Below, one piece after another: positions 18,744 to 26,060 of a stretch of DNA of 64,000 bases (position 1 is its first letter; each line of letters opens with the position of its first letter). The DNA is taken from assembly GCF_036895565.1 (NCBI RefSeq), contig NZ_CP145904.1, positions 310,001-374,000 on the forward strand. The letters are read 5' to 3'. Below the pieces are notes generated by a model, which saw only the letters and a program-made list of their open reading frames with translations, did no database searches and was not told the DNA's origin. The stretch comes from Flavobacterium sp. KS-LB2. GTDB lineage: Bacteria; Bacteroidota; Bacteroidia; Flavobacteriales; Flavobacteriaceae. Both the position numbers and the translations under genes were made by a program.

Positions 18744-18815
18744 AGCCCAGATAGTAGCGAAAATCCTTTTCTTTTTTTTAAAGAAAAGATTGTAGAGGAT
18801 AGCTGGATTAGCTCC
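18744..18815 (+). repeat. dispersed hairpin element, copy 2
   Basis: It begins AGCCCAGATAGTAGCG and ends GATAGCTGGATTAGCTCC; between them ATCCTTTTCTT and AAGAAAAGAT form the self-complementary core. It fills most of the gap between the convergent genes tadA and RNase G. Confidence 0.7.
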
Positions 18816-18842
18816 TTAAAATTCTAAAAAAGTGCAAAAAAA

Positions 18843-18866
18843 AACTCCCCAATTTCTTGAGGAGTT
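18843..18866 (-). terminator. terminator of the RNase G gene
   Basis: AACTCC and GGAGTT pair across a 12-base loop, followed on the minus strand by a long T-run. Confidence 0.8.
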
Positions 18867-18872
18867 ATTTAT

Positions 18873-20417
18873 TTATTCTATGACAGCATTTTCTTTTTTG
18901 TCGTAGAAATGATATTCTAGGTACGTGTAAGCATCACGAGGTATAATTTTCACCCATTTTTTATGTTCAAGAAACCATTTTGAACGTAATGATGGAAAAC
19001 CTTTGGTAAGGTATGCGGCCACAAAAGGGTGTACATTAAGCACAACATCTTTGTGGTTTTTTAATACTCTTTCCAGATCAAAAGCGATTTTATCAATGAT
19101 TTGAATTGGCGCTTCAATTTCGCCACTTTCATTGTTTGGATCTTCTTCTCTAGTTTTAATATTTACTTCTGGTCTTACTCTTTGACGTGTAATTTGAACT
19201 AATCCAAATTTACTCGGAGGTAAGATCTTGTGTTTTGCTTTATCATCGCTCATTTCTTCTTTCAAGAAATCGAACAAGACTTTACGATTTTCAGGATTTG
19301 ACATATCGATAAAATCGACAACTATGATTCCGCCCATGTCACGAAGACGCAATTGTCTTGCGATTTCGGCAGCTGCAATCATATTGACTTCCATGGCGGT
19401 ATCCTCCTGGTTGGTGGCTTTATTAGAACGGTTTCCACTGTTTACGTCAATGACGTGCAAAGCTTCAGTGTGTTCGATAATAAGATACGCCCCTTTACTC
19501 ATGGATACTGTTTTTCCAAAAGAAGTTTTGATTTGTCTCTCTATGTTGTATTTCTCAAAAATAGGTGTGTCTTTTGATTGATAAAACTTAACAATTGATT
19601 GTTTGGATGGTGCAATTTCTTGCAAATAATCCTTTGTTTGGTTGTACAACTCTTCATCATCAATTTGAATACCGCTGAAGGTATCATTAAATACATCTCT
19701 TAATATCGAAGAGGCTCTGTTGAGTTCTCCTAATACTTTTGATGGATGATGAGCAGTTGGTAATTTTTTACACATTGCAGTCCATCTGCTAAGCAGGTTC
19801 TGCAAATCTTTTTCTAATTCGGCTGTATTTTTGCCTTCGGCTACTGTGCGAACAATAACACCAAATCCTTTTGGTTTGATGGATTGCACTAATCGTTTCA
19901 AGCGTTCTTTTTCTTTTTTGTCTTCTATTTTTTGTGAAATAGAAACGCGGTCAGAAAACGGAACCAAAACTATAAATCTTCCGGCAAGAGAAAGCTCAGC
20001 GCTAATTCTTGGTCCTTTTGTAGATATAGGTTCTTTGACGACTTGTACTAAAACAGATTGATTGGCACTTAATACATCCGTAATAGTACCATCTTTATCT
20101 ATTTCTTTTTCAAACTGAAAGGTTTTTAGGGAGAAATCTTTTAATTTACCTGCGCTTACAAGTTTTATGAATTTCAGTTGGGAAGATAAGTTAGGACCTA
20201 AATCGTGATAATGTAAAAAAGCATCTTTTTCGAAGCCTACATTTACAAAAGCAGCGTTCAATCCGGCAACTGGTTTCCTGATTTTGGCAATAAAAATATC
20301 ACCAACCTGGAAGTTGCTTTTTTCTTCTTCTTTGTGTAATTCAATTAGTTTTCCATCTTTTAATAAGGCAAAATCTACGGCTTCAGAACTAGATCTAATG
20401 ATTAATTCTTTATTCAC
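18873..20417 (-). CDS. rng: ribonuclease E/G family protein (RNase G type)
   Basis: 514 aa. An S1 RNA-binding domain lies near the N-terminus (about 36-120, FQVGDIFIAKIRKPVAGLNAAFV). The catalytic region follows, with metal-binding aspartates in IDVNSG and VDFIDM, and KFGLVQITRQRVRP. There is no long C-terminal scaffold, so it is RNase G-like in length. It cleaves single-stranded RNA for rRNA maturation and mRNA decay. It lies downstream of the HU gene and a tiny basic-protein gene in the same direction; the 190-bp gap between holds a short TTCGCC/GGCGAA palindrome (20437-20450). Confidence 0.93.
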   Translation of the reverse strand: MNKELIIRSSSEAVDFALLKDGKLIELHKEEEKSNFQVGDIFIAKIRKPVAGLNAAFVNVGFEKDAFLHYHDLGPNLSSQLKFIKLVSAGKLKDFSLKTFQFEKEIDKDGTITDVLSANQSVLVQVVKEPISTKGPRISAELSLAGRFIVLVPFSDRVSISQKIEDKKEKERLKRLVQSIKPKGFGVIVRTVAEGKNTAELEKDLQNLLSRWTAMCKKLPTAHHPSKVLGELNRASSILRDVFNDTFSGIQIDDEELYNQTKDYLQEIAPSKQSIVKFYQSKDTPIFEKYNIERQIKTSFGKTVSMSKGAYLIIEHTEALHVIDVNSGNRSNKATNQEDTAMEVNMIAAAEIARQLRLRDMGGIIVVDFIDMSNPENRKVLFDFLKEEMSDDKAKHKILPPSKFGLVQITRQRVRPEVNIKTREEDPNNESGEIEAPIQIIDKIAFDLERVLKNHKDVVLNVHPFVAAYLTKGFPSLRSKWFLEHKKWVKIIPRDAYTYLEYHFYDKKENAVIE

Positions 20418-20593
20418 ACTGTAAATTTTTTATCTATTCGCCAAGGCGAACAAATGGATTAAACAATATTTTAACAGGTATTGAACCCGGGGAAAATTAG
20501 CTGGCAGTTTGCAGTGGTAAGTACGCAGTTAACTGAATACTAAAAACTGGATACTGATTACTAATTCTCAATTTCAATGAACGTTTAAAAAGA

Positions 20594-20618
20594 AAAAAGT
20601 AGTTTAAAACTACTTTTT
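20594..20618 (-). terminator. terminator overlapping the end of the 30-aa gene
   Basis: AAAAAGTAGTTT and AAACTACTTTTT form a near-perfect palindrome with a T-rich run on the minus strand. The stop codon of the small gene (20610-20612) lies inside the stem. Confidence 0.7.
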
Positions 20619-20702
20619 CTTTTTGTGACGGTTAGCTCTCGCTCTTTTCTTACGTTTGTGCGTTGCTACCTTATGTCTCTTTCTTTTTTTACCACTTGGC
20701 AT
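20610..20702 (-). CDS. 30-aa extremely basic protein, possibly ribosome-associated
   Basis: ATG at 20702 opens a 30-codon frame encoding MPSGKKRKRHKVATHKRKKR followed by ARANRHKKKK; over half of the residues are Lys, Arg or His. Near-identical tiny proteins are, from memory, conserved next to the HU gene and rng in Bacteroidetes, which argues for a real gene although it is too short for most gene callers. Composition suggests rRNA binding, like the small THX-type ribosomal proteins; a novel protein called bL38 was reported in the F. johnsoniae ribosome, but I cannot say if this is it. Confidence 0.75.
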   Translation of the reverse strand: MPSGKKRKRHKVATHKRKKRARANRHKKKK

Positions 20703-20733
20703 ATCTTGTAGATTTTATGATTAATTAATATTA

Positions 20734-21024
20734 TTATTTTGCTTCGTTATTTGTTTTCACTCCTTCTACAAAAACTTTTGCAGGTTTGAATGCAGGAATG
20801 TTGTGTGCAGGAATTTTTATTGTCGTATTCTTAGAAATATTTCTTCCTGTTTTCTCCGCTCTAGTCTTCACTATAAAACTTCCAAAACCTCTTAAATATA
20901 CATTGTCTCCAGTTTCTAATGAATTTTTTACTTCATTCATAAAAGTCTCTACAGTTGCCTGAACATCTCCTTTTTCAAGACCTAATTTTTCTGAAATTTT
21001 CGCTACGATATCTGCTTTCGTCAT
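20734..21024 (-). CDS. HU-family DNA-binding protein
   Basis: 96 aa, the standard length. It has the HU/IHF layout: N-terminal helices (MTKADIVAKISEKLGLEKGDVQATVETFMNEV), GSFIVKTRAEKTGRNISKNTTIKIPAHNIPAFKPAKVF, i.e. the DNA-minor-groove arm with the NISKNTTIKIPA segment. It is a nucleoid protein that bends DNA. A good promoter is present at 21067-21098. It is the first gene in a minus-strand run HU, 30-aa protein, RNase G. Confidence 0.95.
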   Translation of the reverse strand: MTKADIVAKISEKLGLEKGDVQATVETFMNEVKNSLETGDNVYLRGFGSFIVKTRAEKTGRNISKNTTIKIPAHNIPAFKPAKVFVEGVKTNNEAK

Positions 21025-21066
21025 TTTCTTTCCTATTTATAATGTTGTACTATTTTTTTGAGTTTG

Positions 21067-21098
21067 CAAATATAGGAATTTAAAAAACAATTATTCAA
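21067..21098 (-). promoter_or_regulatory. promoter of the HU gene
   Basis: On the minus strand, TTG (plus 21096-21098), a 21-bp spacer and TATATTTG (plus 21067-21074) match the Bacteroidetes consensus. Confidence 0.7.
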
Positions 21099-21157
21099 GC
21101 TAATTCATTAAATTTTAATCAACTAAACTTTTACTTTTGCTAACAAATAATTAAAAC

Positions 21158-22195
21158 ATGATTTTTTCTAACTTGCTAATACAATGGTATTTACAAAATA
21201 AACGTGATTTACCTTGGCGAAATACTACCAATCCATACCCTATTTGGCTCTCTGAAATCATGTTACAACAAACTCGTGTTGCACAAGGAATGCCTTATTT
21301 TTTATCTTTTACAACCGCTTTTCCTACTGTTTTTGATTTGGCGAAAGCCAATGAAGAACAAGTTTTGAAACTTTGGCAAGGATTAGGATATTATTCTAGA
21401 GCTCGAAACTTGCATCAAACTGCACAGCATATCGCTTTTAATTTGTCGGGAATTTTTCCGGACACATATAATGACTTATTGAAATTAAAAGGAGTAGGAG
21501 AATATACTGCAGCGGCGATTGCTTCTTTCTCCTATAATGAAGCCGTTCCGGTGGTTGATGGGAACGTGTTCCGGGTTTTGTCTCGTTATTTTGATATGGA
21601 TACGGATATTGCTCAGGCTTCTGCCAAAAAAGAATTCGCTGCTTTGGCTTTCGAACTCATGCCAAAGGATAATCCTGCAACGTTCAATCAAGCCATTATG
21701 GAGTTTGGCGCGTTGCAATGCGTTCCTAAAAGTCCGAATTGCGGTATTTGTGTTTTCAACGAAAGTTGTGCTGCTTTACAAAAAAATAAAGTTGACCAAT
21801 TGCCGGTAAAGTCCAAAAAACTTAAAGTTAGGAACCGATACTTTAATTATTTGGTTCTTGAAGATGAAACGGGAAATACAGTTATCCAGAAACGAACGGA
21901 CAAAGGGATTTGGCACAACTTATATGAATTCCCTTTGATAGAAACAGAAAAAGAAGAAGATTTTGAAACTGTTGCTGCTTTTATACAAAAGGATTTTAGC
22001 GACCAATATGAAATTATAAGTATATTAGAATACAACGAAAAAAGCATCATTCATAAATTGTCACACCAGCATTTGCATATCAAGTTTTGGAAAGTGAAAA
22101 TTGAAGGAACAATTGAAAACGGAATTGATGGGGGAACTTTGAGAACTTTTCCTTTCCCAATTGTGATTCATAATTTTATTGAAAAGGATTTATAG
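21158..22195 (+). CDS. mutY: A/G-specific adenine glycosylase
   Basis: 345 aa. The HhH-GPD core shows the catalytic Glu33 in SEIMLQQTRV, LKGVGEYTAAAI (the helix-hairpin-helix) and Asp134 in VVDGNV. The four-cysteine 4Fe-4S loop has the exact C-x6-C-x2-C-x5-C spacing (CVPKSPNCGICVFNESC). The C-terminal third is the NUDIX-like 8-oxoG recognition domain. It removes adenine mispaired with 8-oxoguanine. A -7 box TACTTTTG at 21132-21139 precedes it, and ssb-gldE-gldD follow in the same direction. Confidence 0.96.
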   Translation: MIFSNLLIQWYLQNKRDLPWRNTTNPYPIWLSEIMLQQTRVAQGMPYFLSFTTAFPTVFDLAKANEEQVLKLWQGLGYYSRARNLHQTAQHIAFNLSGIFPDTYNDLLKLKGVGEYTAAAIASFSYNEAVPVVDGNVFRVLSRYFDMDTDIAQASAKKEFAALAFELMPKDNPATFNQAIMEFGALQCVPKSPNCGICVFNESCAALQKNKVDQLPVKSKKLKVRNRYFNYLVLEDETGNTVIQKRTDKGIWHNLYEFPLIETEKEEDFETVAAFIQKDFSDQYEIISILEYNEKSIIHKLSHQHLHIKFWKVKIEGTIENGIDGGTLRTFPFPIVIHNFIEKDL

Positions 22196-22211
22196 AGTTT
22201 CTAAAAAAATG

Positions 22212-22219
22212 TATCTTTG
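22212..22219 (+). promoter_or_regulatory. -7 box of ssb, which decides its start
   Basis: TATCTTTG is a perfect TAnnTTTG box. An in-frame TTG (22217-22219) lies inside it and therefore cannot be the translation start; the ATG at 22241 is used instead. Confidence 0.65.
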
Positions 22220-22240
22220 ATAGAAATACAAAATCCTACA

Positions 22241-22681
22241 ATGAACGGAACATTAAATAAGGTTATGCTAATTGGATTTCTTGGTGATGATATCAAAATG
22301 CATTATTTCGACGGAGGCAATTGTATCGGAAGATTTCAGTTGGCAACAAACGAAGTGTATATCAATAAAACCACCAATGAAAAAATCACTTCTACGGAGT
22401 GGCATAATTTGGTAGTACGCAATAAAGCGGCTGAACTTTGTGAAAAATACCTTTCTAAAGGAGATAAAATCTACGTGGAAGGTCGCATTAAGTCACGTCA
22501 ATGGCAATCAGAAGACGGAAGTACGAAACACACCACTGAAATTCAGGTAACTGAATTTACTTTTCTTTCTACAAAGAAAGATAGTGAAAGTAACAAACAA
22601 ATTCCTGTACCTGATGTTCCAAAAAATACTAATTTTGACCCAGAAAATAATGTCTTGCCTATTAATGACTTGCCATTTTGA
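22241..22681 (+). CDS. ssb: single-stranded DNA-binding protein
   Basis: 146 aa from ATG 22241 (MNGTLNKVMLIG, the usual SSB start). The OB fold runs to about residue 107 (TEWHNLVVRNKAAE, GDKIYVEGRIKSRQW). After a short Asn/Pro-rich linker the protein ends in NDLPF, the acidic-aromatic tip by which SSB recruits repair and replication proteins. It coats single-stranded DNA. It lies between mutY and gldE, an arrangement I recall from F. johnsoniae, with its own -7 box at 22212. Confidence 0.95.
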   Translation: MNGTLNKVMLIGFLGDDIKMHYFDGGNCIGRFQLATNEVYINKTTNEKITSTEWHNLVVRNKAAELCEKYLSKGDKIYVEGRIKSRQWQSEDGSTKHTTEIQVTEFTFLSTKKDSESNKQIPVPDVPKNTNFDPENNVLPINDLPF

Positions 22682-22704
22682 TTGTTTAATTAATCTTAAC
22701 TAAT

Positions 22705-24000
22705 TTGGACCCAGAGCCCAGTTTATTTTTCTCATACGCTATTGATGCTAATGTAGTGTTTGGTTTTGTAGGAATTGCCATTTTGCTGTTTTGTTCCGCA
22801 TTAATTTCAGGAGCTGAAGTAGCCTTGTTTTCGTTGTCACAAAAAGACATCGACGAAATAGTACAGGAAAATAACTCTAAAGGGAAAATTATTTCGGAAC
22901 TTTTAGCAAAACCCAAAAAATTGGTTGCAACGCTTCTGGTTGCGAATAATTTCATCAATATCTCCATAATACTTTTGTTTTCGGTAGTTGGAAAAACGAT
23001 TTTTTCGGCAGTAACAGTACCACTTTTAAAATTTATTCTAGAAGTATTAATCGCTGCTTTTTTAATTTTATTATTCGGTCAGGTCTTGCCGAAAGTGTAT
23101 GCCAGCAGAAACAATATAAAGTTTGCTAAACTGATTGTCTATCCAATTGCTTTTTTGGACACATTGCTTTCGCCAATAAGTTTGCCCATGCGCGCTGCCA
23201 CAATTTATTTGCATAACAAATTAGGAAAGCAAAAAACAAATTTCTCTGTCGATCAATTGTCTCAAGCGTTGGAATTAACCTCTTCGGATGAGACTTCTAC
23301 CGAAGAACAAAAAATTTTAGAAGGAATTGTAAGCTTTGGAAATACCGATACCAGACAAGTGATGAGTCCGCGAATTGATATTTTTGCTTTAGAAATAGAC
23401 GAGTCTTTTACCGCAATTTGTCCCAAAATCATAGAAAAAGGATATTCCAGAATTCCGGTTTATCGGGACAATATAGACCAGATAGAAGGCGTTTTGTATG
23501 TCAAAGATTTATTGCCACATATTAATACCAATGAATTTGACTGGAAATCGTTGTTGCGAGAGCCTTTCTTTGTTCCAGAAAACAAAAAACTGGACAATTT
23601 GCTGAAAGATTTTCAAAGTATGAAAAGTCATTTGGCTATAGTAGTTGATGAATATGGAGGAACTTCTGGGTTAGTTTCTTTGGAAGATGTTATTGAAGAA
23701 ATTGTAGGCGATATTAGTGATGAATTTGATGATGAAAATATTAATTTTTCACAAATTGATGATAATAATTATCTTTTTGAAGGAAAAGTAAATCTCAAGG
23801 ATTTCTACAGAATAATTGATGTTGATGAAGAGTTATTCGAAATCAAAAAAGGAGAAGCGGAGACACTAGCTGGTTTTATTCTTGAAATTTTAGGTAATTT
23901 CCCCAAAAAAAATCAAAAAATTACCTTCGAAAATTATCTCTTTACCATAGAATCGGTAGATCAAAAAAGAGTAAAGCAAATAAAAGTAACGATTGAATAA
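22705..24000 (+). CDS. gldE: gliding motility-associated protein GldE (CBS/CorC-type membrane protein)
   Basis: 431 aa. Start is a TTG at 22705: an in-frame stop lies 18 bp upstream (22687-22689) and no ATG exists in the early frame. The N-terminal half is a DUF21-type membrane domain with about four helices (ISGAEVALFSLS). Two CBS domains follow (about 205-320, RQVMSPRIDIFALE and VDEYGGTSGLVSLEDVIEEIVGDISDE), then a CorC_HlyC transporter-associated domain (NNYLFEGKVNLKDF). Family and position directly before gldD identify it as GldE, needed with GldD for gliding in F. johnsoniae. Confidence 0.93.
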   Translation: MDPEPSLFFSYAIDANVVFGFVGIAILLFCSALISGAEVALFSLSQKDIDEIVQENNSKGKIISELLAKPKKLVATLLVANNFINISIILLFSVVGKTIFSAVTVPLLKFILEVLIAAFLILLFGQVLPKVYASRNNIKFAKLIVYPIAFLDTLLSPISLPMRAATIYLHNKLGKQKTNFSVDQLSQALELTSSDETSTEEQKILEGIVSFGNTDTRQVMSPRIDIFALEIDESFTAICPKIIEKGYSRIPVYRDNIDQIEGVLYVKDLLPHINTNEFDWKSLLREPFFVPENKKLDNLLKDFQSMKSHLAIVVDEYGGTSGLVSLEDVIEEIVGDISDEFDDENINFSQIDDNNYLFEGKVNLKDFYRIIDVDEELFEIKKGEAETLAGFILEILGNFPKKNQKITFENYLFTIESVDQKRVKQIKVTIE

Positions 24001-24006
24001 GTAAAA

Positions 24007-24570
24007 ATGGTAAAAAAAAGAATCGCTTTTTCGGCAATAATTGCAGTCTCATTCTTGAGTTTTAGTTGTAAAGATGATGTCTTACCAAAACCATCAAGCT
24101 ATTTGCGATTGGATTACCCGGAAGCCAAATATGTAAATTTTGAGAACGAATGCCCTTTTGCTTTCGAAATGAATGCGGATGCTATTATCAAAAAAGAGAC
24201 CGATTGTGGCTTTACGATTACATATCCAAAAATGAAAGCGACTATTTATCTCACCTATAAACCCGTTGCGAAAAACATCAATCAACTGTTGGGTGATGCA
24301 CAAAAATTGACCTATGAGCATGTGATTAAAGCAGATGATATTCTAGAGCAACCGTATTTGAATTCCGATAAAAAAGTCTATGGAATGTTTTATCAGGTAG
24401 AAGGAAATGCGGCAACAAATTCACAGTTTTATGTTACTGATAGTACTAAACATTTTGTAACAGGCTCAGTTTATTTCTATGCAAAACCCAATTACGATTC
24501 TATTATGCCAGCAGCCAGTTACATCAAAAATGACATGCAGCGACTGATGGAAACCCTGAAATGGAAATAA
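24007..24570 (+). CDS. gldD: gliding motility lipoprotein GldD
   Basis: 187 aa lipoprotein: a short hydrophobic signal ends in the lipobox FLSFSC (Cys21), followed by KDDVLPKPSSYLRLDYPEAKY, the conserved start of mature GldD. The body (FTITYPKMKATIYLTYKPV, VEGNAATNSQFYVTDSTKHFVTGSVYF) matches the family. GldD is essential for gliding motility and connected type IX secretion functions in F. johnsoniae. It starts 6 bp after gldE and the pair is closed by a strong terminator. Confidence 0.94.
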   Translation: MVKKRIAFSAIIAVSFLSFSCKDDVLPKPSSYLRLDYPEAKYVNFENECPFAFEMNADAIIKKETDCGFTITYPKMKATIYLTYKPVAKNINQLLGDAQKLTYEHVIKADDILEQPYLNSDKKVYGMFYQVEGNAATNSQFYVTDSTKHFVTGSVYFYAKPNYDSIMPAASYIKNDMQRLMETLKWK

Positions 24571-24578
24571 TATTTCAT

Positions 24579-24613
24579 AAAAAAAGCATTCGCCAGTAAC
24601 GAATGCTTTTTTT
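24579..24613. terminator. terminator after gldD, bidirectional
   Basis: AAAAAAAGCATTCG pairs with CGAATGCTTTTTTT over a 7-base loop. It can also serve the convergent heavy-metal lipoprotein gene. Confidence 0.9.
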
Positions 24614-24633
24614 GTAGAATTTGAAAGTCTGGA

Positions 24634-25014
24634 TTACGACTTCATATTCGAAACTTTGTATGTTTTTCCATCAGCAGCGGCTTCGACAACTTTGGTCAAT
24701 TTAGCTGGAGTTTGAACTGTTTTGTCAAAGGTTACGGTGGCTAATTTTGTGTCAAAATCTACCGTTGCTTTTTGAACGCCATCTAGTCCGGTCAAATCTT
24801 CTTGAATTGTTTTGGCACAACCCACAGCGCAAGTCATTCCCTCTACAGAGAAACTCGCTGTTTGAAGATTGGCAGCTGCAATTTCCTTTTTAACTTTTGG
24901 AGCTGCTGTTTCAGTAGTTTCTTTTGAAACAGTTTCCGATTCTTTTTCTTTGCAGCCTACAAATAAAACACTTGCAAGCACTAGTGTTACGATTGATTTT
25001 TTGAAATTCATCAT
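24634..25014 (-). CDS. heavy-metal-associated (HMA) domain lipoprotein
   Basis: 126 aa. The N-terminus is a lipoprotein signal with Cys21 in LFVGC, followed by a Glu/Thr/Lys-rich linker and one HMA domain (about residues 53-122). The metal motif is GMTCAVGC, i.e. Cys62-x3-Cys66, one residue longer than the CxxC of classical copper chaperones. The rest (VDFDTKLATVTFDKT) fits the ferredoxin-like HMA fold. It is probably a periplasm-facing copper-binding protein; no copper ATPase lies nearby. ATG at 25011 is an equally possible start. Confidence 0.85.
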   Translation of the reverse strand: MMNFKKSIVTLVLASVLFVGCKEKESETVSKETTETAAPKVKKEIAAANLQTASFSVEGMTCAVGCAKTIQEDLTGLDGVQKATVDFDTKLATVTFDKTVQTPAKLTKVVEAAADGKTYKVSNMKS

Positions 25015-25120
25015 ATTGAAAATTTAAAAGATTAAAAGCATATTTATGAATGGCAAAATTAATTAAAAAAAGAAGCACTAATTCATAAAATAATTACAAT
25101 TTTGGGGCAAAATTATCTTT

Positions 25121-25987
25121 ATGGAATCAAAGCAGTTAAAATGGGTGTACTTGATGGTTCTTGCCTTAGTTTGGGGGAGTTCATTTATATTAATTAAAAA
25201 AGGACTAATAGGTTTGACAGCTTTGCAATTAGGATCGTTGCGAATTATTTTTGCAGCTATTTTTTTAGTGCTGATAGGGTTTAAAAGTTTGTCAAAGATT
25301 CCAAAGTTTAAATGGAAGTATATTGCCTTGACCTCAATGTTTGGAACGTTTATTCCTGCTTATTTATTTGCTATTGCCCAAACCGAAATTGATAGCTCTG
25401 TAAGTTCTATTTTGAATTCTCTGACTCCTTTGAATACATTAATTTTAGGAGCTTTGGTTTTTGGATTGCAATTCAAAAGAAATCAGATTTTTGGAATTCT
25501 AATTGGTTTAATAGGAAGTGCATTGTTGATTTTGAACGGTGCAATTCATCATCCAGAACAAAACTATTATTATGCTATTTTGGTTTTAATAGCTTCAATA
25601 TGTTATGCCGTCAATGTGAATTTAATCAAGAAATATTTACATGATTTGAGTCCGTTGAGTATTACTACCGGTAATTTTATGGTGTTGTTTTTTCCGGCAT
25701 TCATAATCTTGTTTTTATCCGGTTTCTTTGAAGTGGTTCATGATGTGAAAGTACAGGAATCGGTTTTGTTTATAATGATTCTTGGGGTTGTAGGAACTGG
25801 AATTGCGAATATTCTGTTCTTTAAACTCATCCAAATGTCTTCGCCCGTTTTTGCTACTTCTGTTACTTATTTGATTCCTGTTGTTGCTTTTTGTTGGGGA
25901 TTATTAGACCATGAAATGCTTACGCCAGTGCAGTTTTTTGGTGCTTTTATTATTTTAATCGGAGTGTATTTGTCAGCGAAAAAATAG
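25121..25987 (+). CDS. EamA-family (DMT superfamily) transporter
   Basis: 288 aa with about ten transmembrane helices in two EamA repeats (roughly 9-138 and 150-286). ALVWGSSFILIKKGL and the second-repeat LIPVVAFCWGLLDHE are typical. Substrates in this superfamily are metabolites or amino acids and cannot be told from sequence. It is a single gene, divergent from the HMA lipoprotein, and ends at a hairpin shared with the M16 peptidases. Confidence 0.88.
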   Translation: MESKQLKWVYLMVLALVWGSSFILIKKGLIGLTALQLGSLRIIFAAIFLVLIGFKSLSKIPKFKWKYIALTSMFGTFIPAYLFAIAQTEIDSSVSSILNSLTPLNTLILGALVFGLQFKRNQIFGILIGLIGSALLILNGAIHHPEQNYYYAILVLIASICYAVNVNLIKKYLHDLSPLSITTGNFMVLFFPAFIILFLSGFFEVVHDVKVQESVLFIMILGVVGTGIANILFFKLIQMSSPVFATSVTYLIPVVAFCWGLLDHEMLTPVQFFGAFIILIGVYLSAKK

Positions 25988-26010
25988 ATTTAGAAATAGC
26001 ATAAAAAACA

Positions 26011-26042
26011 ACAAAGGCTGCCTATTTCTAGACAGCCTTTGT
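26011..26042. terminator. bidirectional terminator between the EamA transporter and the M16 pair
   Basis: ACAAAGGCTG and CAGCCTTTGT are exact complements over a 12-base loop. Confidence 0.8.
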
Positions 26043-26060
26043 ACTATTTAGAAGATTTGA

